Shown: positions 50,312 to 61,148 of the stretch, one piece after another
Layout of the letters: each line of letters opens with the position of its first letter
Numbering within the stretch: position 1 is the stretch's first letter
Source of the DNA: Viscum album
Lineage: Eukaryota; Streptophyta; Magnoliopsida; Santalales; Viscaceae
Reading direction: 5' to 3'
Length of the DNA stretch: 64,000 bases
Assembly: GCA_963277665.1 (NCBI GenBank)
Contig: OY728143.1
Location: 1,117,176,110 to 1,117,240,109, forward strand
Made by a program: the position numbers and the translations under genes
Notes under the pieces: generated by a model
What the model was told of the DNA's origin: nothing
Seen by the model: only the letters and a program-made list of their open reading frames with translations
Databases searched by the model: none

Positions 50312-51440
50312 ATCCAATTTATATTAGAAATAAAATATAAAACATCTTGAGAGTAATTATTATTAATACTTGAACTCATTCAAAGATAACTACTTTACAG
50401 AATGTGGAATAAAAGGAATATATGGGAAATGTCAGATTTTAACACCCCAATACATTACATTATATTTCTTATAGAATAAATTGAATTTCCTTAACAACAT
50501 GTGATGAACGCAACACCAAGTTTAAATTCAATGAATCTATTAAAATATTTTTTATATGTGACTATTATAACCTATATATTAATTTGGTGGATATAAGTAG
50601 TACTAAATATTTTCGAAAATTATGTTTACATATTTATTATAAATAATATAAGAATCATTTAATAGAAAAAGAAATGTTTTTATGAATATTGTATATTTTC
50701 TAAAGGATGGTCTAGTCGAGATTTGTGCACATAATTTGAAATTAATATTTTAATCTTTATAAAATTTTATTAAAAAAATTAATTTTTAAATTATCCTATC
50801 AAAACTAGTTTCAGGTGGATTTTTTTTATTTTTAAGAAGTTTCATTTTTTGATGAATTGTGAAAAATATATAATTTTAATGGAAAACATCATTTTCATTA
50901 AAATTATTTATAATTTTAAATTCAATTTTTTAATGGTGTTTATAATATAAATAGTTATATTTTATATCAATTAATACAATTTATTTAATTTTAATAATTT
51001 TAATATTGAATTTTGATATAAAAACTTTGTAAACTTTTAAAAAAATCTCTTTAAAACTCTCATTTCTCATCTCATAGGTGGTATTAAATTTAAATATAAA
51101 ATTTTCACTTATATCAGTGAAATTTGGATAAAATTATTACATATTTAAAATCACAATATTTTATATTTTATAATATAGTCATTTTAATTTTTGACAAAAA
51201 TTAATAGTGAATGTAATAACAATTAATTATCACTCTTAAGGTAAAATTAGATTTACTGGGAGTTACACCAAAACAACATGGTTTAAAAAGCCAATAACCA
51301 TTTATAAAATCTATTTTATGACCATATTTTTTATACTATCACTTATAGTATCTATATGATCCTATTATTGTATCCTTGTGACACAAAAAACATTGGTTCA
51401 ATTCATTCTTTTCAAAAATTACAAGTGTGCCAATCTCCTT

Positions 51441-51452
51441 ATTCATAAAAGG
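51441..51452 (+). promoter_or_regulatory. TATA box in LTR of copy A
   Basis: ATTCATAAAAGG followed by CCACCCTC aligns with ACTATAAAAAGG CACTCACC in copy B. Conservation of the site between two diverged LTRs supports it as the U3 promoter. Confidence 0.5.
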
Positions 51453-51789
51453 CCACCCTCTCTTATCTTATTCACACCATAAAAACCGTTTGGTTCAAAA
51501 ACTAAATTCTAATATAAAATATCAACTTCTCTGATCACAACCTATAATCCTTATTTCAAGCATTAATCCATCATAGGAACGATTTAGTGAAATCCTAAGG
51601 AAGATACCTGAAGAAGTGGTAACATTTTTCAAAGAATGCTTTTATTTGTTTTCTTTCTCCAACCCTTTAAATTATTATTAAACAATGATTATATAATTAA
51701 CTCATAATATTTAATATAATAATATGTCTTTATGTTGTTTGAATTACCTAAAACCATATCTACTTCTATCAAATCAGTTACCAAATAAT

Positions 51790-52735
51790 CATTCGTGTGT
51801 ACGGTAAACTATCAACATGCGTACCAATGTCATTCAGTTTTTCATTACCACCTCTCACGAATTGGTATTATGATGGGTATAAAGTATATATATGATATTT
51901 AAAAAATAATTATACATTTAGAGTCATTATATCATATATAATGTTTTTACTTTCCTTTCCATTAGGGATACGTTAATGTCGCACGGGTGTACGTCAGACT
52001 ACCACCCCCTGAAGTGATATGATTCGTATTTTACCAAACCTTAAATGGGATGTGATAAGAAAAAGTTTAATAACTTTTGTTGATATAAATGAAATAATTA
52101 ATATATTCATGACATATTTATCATTCTGGAAATATAATCTATCATTTTATTTCTTACATTTACACTCACCTAAATATGCTAACATCGTTCGTGTGTGTGT
52201 GGACTACCACTTTCACAATGTGACTCTCTTTTCATCACCACAAAAAATGAATGTTATATATATATAAGTATTTTTAAAGAAAAAATATGGTATATATTAT
52301 GTTATGACCATTATGTAATGGTAATATATTACTTTCTTTCTTTCCATAATTATCTTTAAAAAAAATGGAAACGTTACTCTTGCGTACGTAGGATGTGATA
52401 AGGATATGTTCAATAATTTTTTCTGATATAAATGAAAAACTTATTATATTAATGACATATTTATCATTATTTAAATATAATCTATCATTTTATTTATTAC
52501 ATTTTCACTAACCTAAATATGCTAACATCATTCTTGTGTGTGTAGACTACCGCTTTTACAATAGACTCTCTTTTCATCACCACACACAATGGATGATATA
52601 TATATAAGTATTTTTAAAGAAAAAATATGGTATATATTATATTATGATAATTATTTAATGATAATATATTACTTACTTTATTTCCATAATGATCATTGAA
52701 AAATGGAAATGTTACTCTTGCATACATACAACCTA
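51790..52735 (+). repeat. Subrepeats of about 170-205 bp with GACTACCRC core, LTR copy A
   Basis: A unit recurs at about 51,790, 51,968, 52,180, 52,370, 52,530 and 52,710. Each has a GTTCRTGTGTACGT-like part, and several have GGACTACCRC and a CATGAA/CACAAT-like part. It is relatively GC-rich and CpG-containing in a very AT-rich LTR. The same core occurs in copy B and, inverted, in LTR-C. Confidence 0.65.
52048..52733 (+). repeat. 343-bp tandem duplication in LTR copy A
   Basis: Two adjacent units, 52,048-52,390 and 52,391-52,733, match over their full length with only scattered changes. Copy B has a single version of this region. The duplication therefore arose in copy A or its recent lineage. 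Confidence 0.8.
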
Positions 52736-52764
52736 TAATCTATATTAATGTAAATACTTCATTT

Positions 52765-52793
52765 ATCAATATATATATATATATATATTGATA
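52765..52793. repeat. Perfect AT palindrome
   Basis: TATCAA(TA)nTTGATA is a 29-bp inverted repeat that could extrude as a hairpin. It lies directly after the subrepeats. It may be chance growth of a microsatellite between TATCAA and TTGATA. Confidence 0.7.
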
Positions 52794-54166
52794 GGTATTA
52801 AAAGTATAATTGATGTGTAATTATGATAATTAGTTCATTATTATTATTATAGAGATGAAGAAACTATATAATATACTCAATAACCACAAATTTCATAACA
52901 AAACACGAATGGGAAAATAAGGAAATGGAGACCTATAACAATGAAAATAATGAATTATTATTAACAAAATGGTGATATGATATTATAAAAGGATTATATA
53001 TGATATTATAAGTATTAATAAGGTTATTGTGTAAGTTATTAACTTTTTTAAAACCACTATACATGAGGTTAAATAATGTTCAACAAAAAGGAAGTGTGAC
53101 ATAAGAGACTTCATCTCAATTTCCCTTCATTGAGGCATATTGTAATATTTGGCCCAAATTTCCTTTTATATGGTGTATATACTGACACTTTAACATGTTA
53201 TATCATAATTCATTCATAATTAATGGCATTTTATGTTTTATTTTGTATTATTTCATTTATGAGGATTTGAATTGAAAATTAAGAAGTTCTAAAAGTTATT
53301 GAACAATATCACTTTATTTGGTAATTGTTTACCTTCTATTGAAAAAGTCACATTATTTTGGTCATTTTTCACTATACGTTACATATCCATTAAATATACA
53401 TTTTATTAGGTGGTGTGTAGTATTATTTCCAAAACAATATACAATCATTACATATGGTGGTGTTTACTTTGAATGTTATTTGATTAACTTGGGAAGTATT
53501 GATAATTCAGCATCATATGCTCAATAGGGATACTTGAGGATAAGGCACACTGTTTATGAATTAAAAAATTATTATATATATGATGAATTATTTGGACATC
53601 AAATACATTGGTGGGGCCTAATTATAGATATCCCCTTGATGCATCGTTAGTCTCATGAGATGAATCTTTTTCCCAAATCAGATAGGTTTTTACATAGTAG
53701 TTTTAAACTATCTTGATGATATATCTTGATGGTAAAGGTATCATGGTATTGGTAAACATGAAATAAAATAATTAAGAAATAATTCATTGATAATTAGTTA
53801 TTATTATTATCTATGAAAGTTTCACTATGATATTATATATGGATGAATTTCATTCTTTGTTTATTGATTAAAGGGAATTTGTTTTCAGTTATTAACCTTT
53901 ACATAATGATTCTACCTTATCTTACCTTGATAGTAAAGTTATTTAAAGGGAAGGTATGTTAAGTTATTTATCTTTCTATTCTAATTATTCTTATTTATTC
54001 ATTATATCTTCTGATATACTTAACTGTTACCGATCATTTAGGTTCACCCTAATTTTATTTCCTTTCACCATGATATAAAGAAGAAATATTTGAATGAGTT
54101 TTCTAGGATGTAGGTCATTTCATTTTGTTATATATTATGTTTTATTTTCTATTACCAATGTAAAAT

Positions 54167-54180
54167 TGGTATCATTTATG
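54167..54180 (+). other. Primer-binding site (initiator Met tRNA), copy A
   Basis: TGGTATCATTTATG, one or two bases after the LTR end, matches the TGGTATCAGAGC consensus in its first eight bases. Confidence 0.7.
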
Positions 54181-54950
54181 TATATGGTTCTCCCAAATTA
54201 ATAAATTATTTGGTCCTATGGGATAATATTCTTTGTATCATATGCCAATGTAATAAAGCAGACACTAGCTCTAGGCTATAAGGATCAAGGCACTACATTT
54301 GGTGTTAGATTAAGTTTAGTAAAAACCTTGGGAACTATATTTAATAAAACATGTATTAGGGAATATAACCCTATAATAATATTTTAGGATAAGTATATAA
54401 GAACATCCTATTTTTTAAGGAAGTGATTCTATGGTTTTCGTAGAAATACATTCCTTTCTAGATACCACAAGTAGATTTGGTTCTATAACAGACATACTTA
54501 GGGTTAATAACTCTAGAAGGTTTCATTGGGATAGACTTGATCATCTCTATGTGCATGACAATAGGCCATACCGTGAACCTATTTTGACACTCCTGTGGGA
54601 TATGCCTAGTATAATTGATATTTTTTACAAACTTTTAAAGTATTTTAAAATAAAAATATCTCCAATGAAACTATGTCTATAATTATAATATTAAAAATGA
54701 ATAATTTTTTTTGTGCTACATAATATTTAGACTTATATATGATGATTTAAGGTTAAAAAATTTATTAGTTATTCCAGTATATGCCATTGTTTATAAATGT
54801 CACCTAGATGGAAGAAGGGTATTAATACTCATGGCCAATGTTGACATTTCCCTACCAATTAATCTAATACATATCATATTAGAACTGAGTAAATTATATA
54901 AATATTAAGGTGGATTAATCGGGTTATAAAAAATAACCTTCCCTGGATGG
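54181..54950 (+). other. Leader of copy A (contains SINE empty site)
   Basis: The stretch 54,425-54,610 is collinear with the copy B leader at 60,085-60,218 and 60,893-60,950. Where copy B holds a SINE between two copies of TATGACAATGG, copy A has the single word GCATGACAATAGG at 54,555-54,567. The open frames 54,431-54,682 and 54,711-54,908 are leader sequence, not genes. Confidence 0.65.
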
Positions 54951-54954
54951 AGAA

Positions 54955-55792
54955 ACCAATTACTCATCAATATTCTCCTATATCGGATTTTTTTATGTGA
55001 AAGAACCCCCTATAATTTAGTGTGAATATTAATCTAATGGAAATTGATTGATGGATTAAGTCTTCATAGAGTATATTTATGGCCCTTTTATTGAGTTAAA
55101 AGTAAAAGGTTACACTTTCTTTGTATTATATCAAAGGCATCACTGATCAATGGTGGTTGTTGGTCTAGAATACTTGGGACTATATGGAAATAAAACTCAT
55201 TGAATATAAATGTTTTAAGAAGAAATTATTCAAAAAATATTTCCCTCATGAACAAAAAAATTAGATGAATAGAAATTTCTTTATCTAAAATAAAAAGGAA
55301 GAATAAATTATTACAGAGTCTAAAGATACCTTTACATGGTTACCTAGGTATACTATAGATTACATACGCAATACAGAGTGAATGATTGACCATTTCATTA
55401 GAGGGATTTAGCCAAATATATTAAGGTATATGGTCTTTAAAAATTTTTCTTCATATGATTGAATTTTTTTATGTTCCATCAAAATGGAGACCAAATTATC
55501 TAGATGTTACATATTCAAGGGAAACTAAGAGACGAAGAGTTTATATGAACACTATGAAAAGGGGAATCTGTCAAAGTATAAGAAAAACATGAAGAAATTT
55601 ACATCATGTGAGAGATGTGGAATGAATCACCCTGGGAAATTCCTAAAGGGAATGTGAGTTTTTTTACAAGTTCATAGAAATGTGTCATCAGGTAAAATTA
55701 CATAATGTAAAGAAGGAGAAAACTAAAATTCATTGTTTCAACTATATAAATATGGGGTAGTACACAAACAAATGTCCAAGCACCATGGGAAT
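54955..55792 (+). pseudogene. gag relic of copy A, truncated
   Basis: The gag core shows KGITDQWWLLV (near 55,130-55,165), FKKKLFKKYFP (55,210-55,245), a DTFTWLPRYTIDY-like segment and IDHFIRGI (55,385-55,410). Two Cys-rich units follow, C-E-R-C-G-M-N-H-P-G-K (55,607-55,640) and C-F-N-Y-I-N-M-G-stop-Y-T-N-K-C-P (55,734-55,778), in which one Cys reads Tyr and the His position is a stop. The frame then runs into the next LTR at 55,793. Several internal stops are present. The core and knuckles match gag of copy B. Confidence 0.75.
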
Positions 55793-56848
55793 TGTAAAAC
55801 CCCGAGTTTTTATAAACATTTTTATCAAATAAATTATTTTTTATGCCTTGTGTTCCATTAAACACCATGTTAATTTTTTTTATATTCTATAACGAGTTAA
55901 GCTTTCACTACACGCAACACTATCTTGGCTTGAGTTACAAGAAACACCGAGTTTCTACAAAACAAAATTTTATTATTATAATGAGATAGTTATAACCTAG
56001 CCATTGAACATAATAATATGAATAGTAATAAATAATTTTTAAATAATATTTTTAATGGTTTTATATAAATTAAACATATTGATAATAAGACATTCAATTT
56101 TTAGTATAGTCTTTATATGTTTGAAAATACAATATTCTTAAAAGAACTTCTTTTTATGTCCTTTTATGAACAATAATAAAATTAATTTTAGAAACTATTA
56201 TAAATTTAATTTTATAAAATAAACTTCATTTTTTAATTCAAAATGTAAAAAATTATCTTAGGTTTAATTTTTGGGATTTTATGAAAAACATCACTTATGG
56301 ATGAATAATGACAAATACTGAATTCAAATTCAAAATTTCTTTTCATATAATTTATTTATATAGTTAAATTAAATTTTATTTTTTATTTATAGTTTAATTA
56401 TATAATTTTTACATAAATTAATCCAATTTATTTCATTTTAACCAATTTCACATGAAAATTGGATATAAAAACATTTCCTACTTTTAAGATTTTTCGCTTA
56501 AAAACCTATTGTCGTGACATGTATGTGGGATTAATTTTAAATTAATTTCTACAAATTAAGTGCCTGGAATTTGGAAAAATGGTCTCCATATTTTGAATAA
56601 GAATATTTTATAATTTATAATAATTCCAACTTAGTTTTTATCAAAAATATTAGTGAAAGTGATTAAAATTAATGATAGTAATTAAGGAAACAGTTAGCTT
56701 AACAATGGACTAAGACTTAAAATTAAAGAAAAAATGACCTAGACACTTGTAAAAAATCCATTTTTTGGACATATTTATACCCTATTTTCATGATAAAATG
56801 TGGGTGTAATTACCTTTTCAAAAATTTACCAGAATGCCACTCCTCCTC

Positions 56849-56860
56849 CACTATAAAAAG
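56849..56860 (+). promoter_or_regulatory. TATA box in LTR of copy B
   Basis: CACTATAAAAAG followed by GCACTCACCC lies about 1,060 bp into the LTR and is conserved in copy A. It is the likely U3 promoter. Confidence 0.55.
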
Positions 56861-57184
56861 GCACTCACCCTTCCAATATATTCAAACCTCTAAATCCCTT
56901 TGGATGGGAAAAAATATACCTAAATATCCTAAAAAAATATAAACCTTTATATTATAATAATTCCTTTATTAATAAAACCATCCATGTAATCCATTTGGTG
57001 AAATCCAAAAGGAGTCACCCAAAGAAGAGCTATCATCCTTCCTTAAGTTCCATTGTTTTATTTTCATTATCCATAAAATAAACTCTTCGTATTCCATGAT
57101 TATATAATATAATCACTATCCTAAATATAATTATGTTTTTTATTCTAATTTTTAAACCTACACTTAAACAAACTTCCATCTAAT

Positions 57185-57640
57185 TGTTAACGAACTTACC
57201 ATTCATGTGTACATCGAATTACCGCCTCACGAAATGGTATTGTTTGTTTTTCCTTTACCACCTATCATGGTTGGGAATTATGATGTAGAAAATATTTTTA
57301 TGATATATATGGTATTTATGATTTATTTAATCTTTTGAAATAATTATATAAAACACACCTTCATTCTTTCCTTTTTTTGGTTAATATTATAACTTCATTT
57401 GTGGACATGTGGACTACCGCCTCCTTAAAGAAATGTGATTCATTTACACATTACATAGAACATATTAAGGATGGTTTTAGTAAAATAATATTATATATTA
57501 TAAATAATTATTATAATTTACTGATAATATATATACATATTTTTAAATTACATTATTTCCTTCAATACGACAAGAAAATGGAAACAACGTTCATGCATAC
57601 GTACGGTCTACTATCTCCATGAACGGTGTATTTCATTTAA
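57185..57640 (+). repeat. Subrepeats of about 190 bp with GGACTACCGCC core, LTR copy B
   Basis: Three units lie at about 57,185, 57,385 and 57,570. Shared parts are TTCATGYRTACGT, GACTACCGCCTCC and a GAA.TGGTAT/GAACGGTGTAT end. Inverted counterparts lie at 44,865-44,905, 45,055-45,100 and 45,235-45,290. Confidence 0.65.
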
Positions 57641-58952
57641 AATTTATATCATTAATAGATTATTATAAACACATATAAAATGAATATATATGATATTTAT
57701 ATAATATTTTAAACCCTTTAAGTAAGTAAATCATGATCTAAATAAGAGGACCATGAATAACAAGTCAAAACATATACGAAAAATAAGGCAGTTATCACCC
57801 AAAACGTAACTTTAACACAGAGTAATTAATGAACAGGTATTATAAAGTCATAATTAAATAATATATGGTATTATATATATTAATATGGTTATGTGATTGA
57901 TTTATAATAAAATTATATTTACTATACTTAATTTTTGAATGCGTACAATGAGATTCATGGCATAAGGTATGGGTTTTCTCATCTCACTTTTATTTTTGTG
58001 ATACATCTGACTTATTCACCACTCATTTCTTTTGTGTGATTTATATACTACCCATGAATGTATTTTATGATTCCCATTATTATGTTTATTTAAATATACA
58101 TTTTATTATCTCTATTTCATGGGGTTTATGTTTCAAAATTTACCAAATTGGTTAATTAGTTTTGTCTCAATTTTCCAACTTTAAGGCACATGCCATGATA
58201 TGAACCTATGTTATTACATGAGGTGTATAAACTAATATTTAAAGTTGTATATTATGAATATCCATATTTTCATGATATTTTAGTCTTAATTTAATTTAAC
58301 TTTATTAAATTAGATTATGATTAAAAGTTACCAACTGGTAAGAGTCTATTTAAAAAGTCTTCTTGTTTATCGATATTTTTTATGATTATGCTTCCACTGA
58401 TGAAATATTAAGATTCATATCTCAAGAAATGTCATTTATTCTCTTATAATTTGGTAATTAATGATATATTAATGTATTGGTACCATTTTTACACTCTTTT
58501 TTACTTAATATAATTAAGAATATGTTTTCAATAAAATTAGATCTCATTTCACTTTTCAGTCAGAAATCTGTTTACTTCAAAAAACATGTTTTCAAAAATG
58601 TTTTTAAAAAAATGTTTTTAAAATCATATTTAAAGAATAATTTTAAGTAAAAAGTATTTCATAAATGTATTATATGTTTTCAAAGATATTTTTAATGAAA
58701 TATGTTTCAAAATATTTTCATGTTTCTTGGAAATGTTTTCAAGGAAAAGGTTTTCAAAAATCTTTTGTTTTAAAAATAAATTTTCAAAGACGAATGAGTA
58801 TTTTCATCGAAAAATAGTTTAAAATAATATTTAGAAATTATTTTCCATCTAATATTACATATATTGGTGTTACTCGTGCCTTTATGGGAAAATTAACCAA
58901 AGGTTTCATGCATATTCTTTCTCTGAATGGTTTATGCTTCTATGGCATGCTG

Positions 58953-59142
58953 TTTATGAAACTTATTTTTCTTTCATAGGTTATATGTTTATTAAACCAG
59001 ATTTTATTTTATGGGTTATATTATTATGAAACCTATTTTTTCCATAGGTTATTCTTTGGTAAAATTATTATGAAACCTATCTTTTTCTATAGTTTAAGAT
59101 ATGATTACATGTTTATGACACCAATTTCATTTCATGGGTGAT
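58953..59142 (+). repeat. Five hairpin-forming units of about 35-45 bp, LTR copy B
   Basis: Each unit has the plan TTATGAAACCTAT, T-rich loop, ATAGGTTAT. The best one (59,028-59,050) is a perfect AACCTAT...ATAGGTT inverted repeat. Units start near 58,953, 58,989, 59,023, 59,068 and 59,113. A related unit is present inverted at 42,440-42,480. Confidence 0.6.
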
Positions 59143-59284
59143 GATATGATTGTTTATGAATTTTTTGAACATGTATGTACAATTTAATTATAAGATGGTT
59201 GGGACATATATCTCAATAAAATGCATTGGTTAATGATTTATATCTAATGATATTGAAATGGATGTAATGGGGAGTAAAATTGAT

Positions 59285-59430
59285 TCAGTAAAAGACGGTA
59301 TCCCCTAAGATGGTCTTGGGAGTGATCCTTGACTAATAATATGGTCATGGGAGTGAACCATGACTACCATGATATTATGGGGAGTGAACCCATACTACTA
59401 AGATGGAAATTGTAGCGATTCTTTGACTAC
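59285..59430 (+). repeat. 31-bp array in LTR copy B
   Basis: Four to five units follow the plan AGATGGTC, GGGAGTGA, CC.TGACTA. Only the three middle ones keep the full plan. A degenerate counterpart may be present inverted at 42,180-42,260. Confidence 0.6.
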
Positions 59431-59939
59431 TATAGAAATTATTTTATATTATTTTTTGTATTCCATGAATCCTATGTATTATTCATATGTTACGCTTTCA
59501 TTGATTATGCTCTTGACTCCATTAAGATTCATCTCTTATGAACTGCCAATATTTATATTATGATTAATGTTTATGATATTTTTTAGGTAGGGAATGGTCT
59601 TTTAATTTCATGATTACATTCTCATACCCTTATTCTCGTGTTTATATTTACATATATCCTTTGTTTACCCTTACAGAGCATATGATCTCACACATTATTT
59701 ATGTTTCCTTTCCCTAGGTTATGAAGATATGTATTTTTCGTGATATGTCTAAGAAGGGTCCTAGTCATGGAGAACCTAGTACGAGATAATGTAGCTCAAT
59801 TATGTACCAGTGTTTATGTTTCCATGTTTACAAAGGTACTAGACTAATACGGTCTTTGGGATTTTGTTTGTTTAGTGTATTATGTATTCCACAAAAAAAT
59901 ATGTAATGTTGATGTATGTTAAGCGAGGTTTTCTATAGT

Positions 59940-59952
59940 TGGTATCTAAGAA
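59940..59952 (+). other. Primer-binding site (initiator Met tRNA), copy B
   Basis: TGGTATCTAAGAA is one change from the first part of the iMet PBS consensus and lies at the LTR end. The leader follows. Confidence 0.72.
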
Positions 59953-60218
59953 AAAGTTTATCTAACCTTTGAAAACTATGATGATAAAACTTTAGAGATA
60001 ACCATAAGGAAATTATTATGTAGAAGTTTAAGGATAAAAAAAAGTATAAGAAAATGTGTTGGAATTTTGGTAATGGATAGAGTGTGTGGTTTCCTAGAAA
60101 TAAATCCATTTCTGGATACTACAATTGGATGTGGCTCTTGCATAGATGTACATATGGATAATAACTCTGAAAAGGTGCATCTGACCTGACTCAAGTGTAG
60201 CCTAGTATATGACAATGG

Positions 60219-60892
60219 CACATGAGCCTTAGCCCAGTTAGTGAGGACTCACTAGGTGCATCCAAGAGACCCGAGATCAAATACGGGTGGAGGCATATTT
60301 CCAGGGGTACTATAGCAGTACTGTAGCAAGCACTATTTGGTACTGTAGTAGATGGAACTATTCATCCATCTGGGCCTCCGGGCCACCGGTTTGGTCCTCG
60401 GGTCCTACAAGGCTTTCGGGCCACCCAAGGCCGTCGGGCGAGTTGATTCTCTAGGTCTTCGGGCCACCTTAAGGCCTTAGGGACACCCCAAGGCCTTAGG
60501 GTCACATGAATGAAGTCCCTAGACACACTAAAAAAAGGAGCAGTCCCAAAAGAGGATTCAGAGTAGGTACACTCACCAAAGTAGAGCCAAATGGATAGTC
60601 AGAATGAGTGGGTATGGTTATGCCATCGGTACCAGCCTGTGCTTGCACGGGAAGCCTAGACAGATGGTCATGCAAAGGTGGAGAGCTACCATCAGGATGA
60701 AGATGCTGTGGAGGGGCAGTTCCTTGTAGATAGTCTGGTTGAATTCCCTAAGACCTTCAGGTCATGTAATCTTCTAAGCCTACGGGCCATGTAATCTCTA
60801 ATCCTACTATCCTTGTAGGGGTTCCCCCTCACCCTTGAAAGGAGGGTTATCAAAAATAAATAAAAATGAAGGCCTTCGGGCCATTTAGGCTT
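60219..60892 (+). mobile_element. Long GC-rich tRNA-headed SINE, copy 2
   Basis: Its head has an A box TAGCCCAGTTAG (60,230-60,241) and a B-box relic GAGATCAAATAC (60,273-60,284). It shares with copy 1 the words GCATCCAAGAGACCCG and CGGGTGGAGG, the TACTGTAGCA repeats, the GGCCTTCGGGCC palindromes, a central part ending in GGGTATGG, and the 3' end (GGTTCCCC, then an A-rich run, then GGCCTTCGGGCCAT). Target duplications tagtatatgacaatgg (60,203-60,218) and tattatatgacaatgg (60,893-60,908) differ at one base. It lies in the leader of chromovirus copy B. The minus-strand open frame 60,692-60,934 is fortuitous. Confidence 0.85.
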
Positions 60893-61148
60893 TATTATAT
60901 GACAATGGGCCTTGATGCACTCCTTGGTTAACACTCCTAAGGGATATTCTTTGGAAATTCACAAATGCTTCATGAACCATCATGTTGATTTAAATAGACG
61001 TTGACTATGAATAACCAAGGATAAACCTAAGTTTTTATAGATTAAGAAAGTTTTCATAATTTAAACATATAATAAGTGGGTTTTCAAGATTATGTAGTTT
61101 CCCGCTATGATTATTGTTTCTTACTCTATGTTTTTTTGGTTTTAGTTA

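Larger units (their letters stand above)
47396..50429. other. AT-rich stretch where pol of element C is expected
   Basis: I could not find a chromodomain, integrase or other pol motif on the minus strand here, although the PPT at 47,358 predicts one. The 96-codon minus frame (47,937-48,227) and plus frames at 48,893 and 49,338 have no recognisable motif. The stretch contains one SINE-like segment (48,400-48,505) and an AT microsatellite (50,286-50,311). Confidence 0.4.
50430..54165 (+). repeat. 5' LTR of family 3, copy A
   Basis: The start TGTCAGATTTTAACACCCC corresponds to TGTAAAACCCC of copy B, and the end lies just before the PBS. Collinear landmarks shared with copy B are ACGCAACAC (50,508), the TATA region (51,441), subrepeats (51,790-52,735) and the end region. 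A 343-bp tandem duplication is private to this copy. Total length is about 3.7 kb. Confidence 0.75.
50430..55792 (+). mobile_element. Chromovirus family 3, copy A, cut after gag
   Basis: The order is LTR, iMet PBS, leader and gag relic, then abrupt replacement at 55,793 by the LTR of copy B. No protease or RT of copy A is in the window. Because gag zinc-knuckle codons directly abut the next LTR with no PPT between, that LTR is not the natural 3' LTR of copy A. The rest of copy A, if retained, should lie beyond copy B. Confidence 0.75.
55793..59937 (+). repeat. 5' LTR of family 3, copy B
   Basis: It starts TGTAAAACCCCGAG and ends just before the PBS at 59,940. Contents in order are an AT-rich U3, a TATA box at 56,851, the roughly 190-bp subrepeats (57,185-57,640), a hairpin array (58,953-59,142), a 31-bp array (59,285-59,430) and the U5 end. 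It is collinear with copy A, and inverted with LTR-C. Confidence 0.78.

Noticed and set aside
54431..54908. Two open frames upstream of gag copy A, considered as an extra gene
   Set aside because: The sequence aligns with the leader of copy B, where the frames are not kept.
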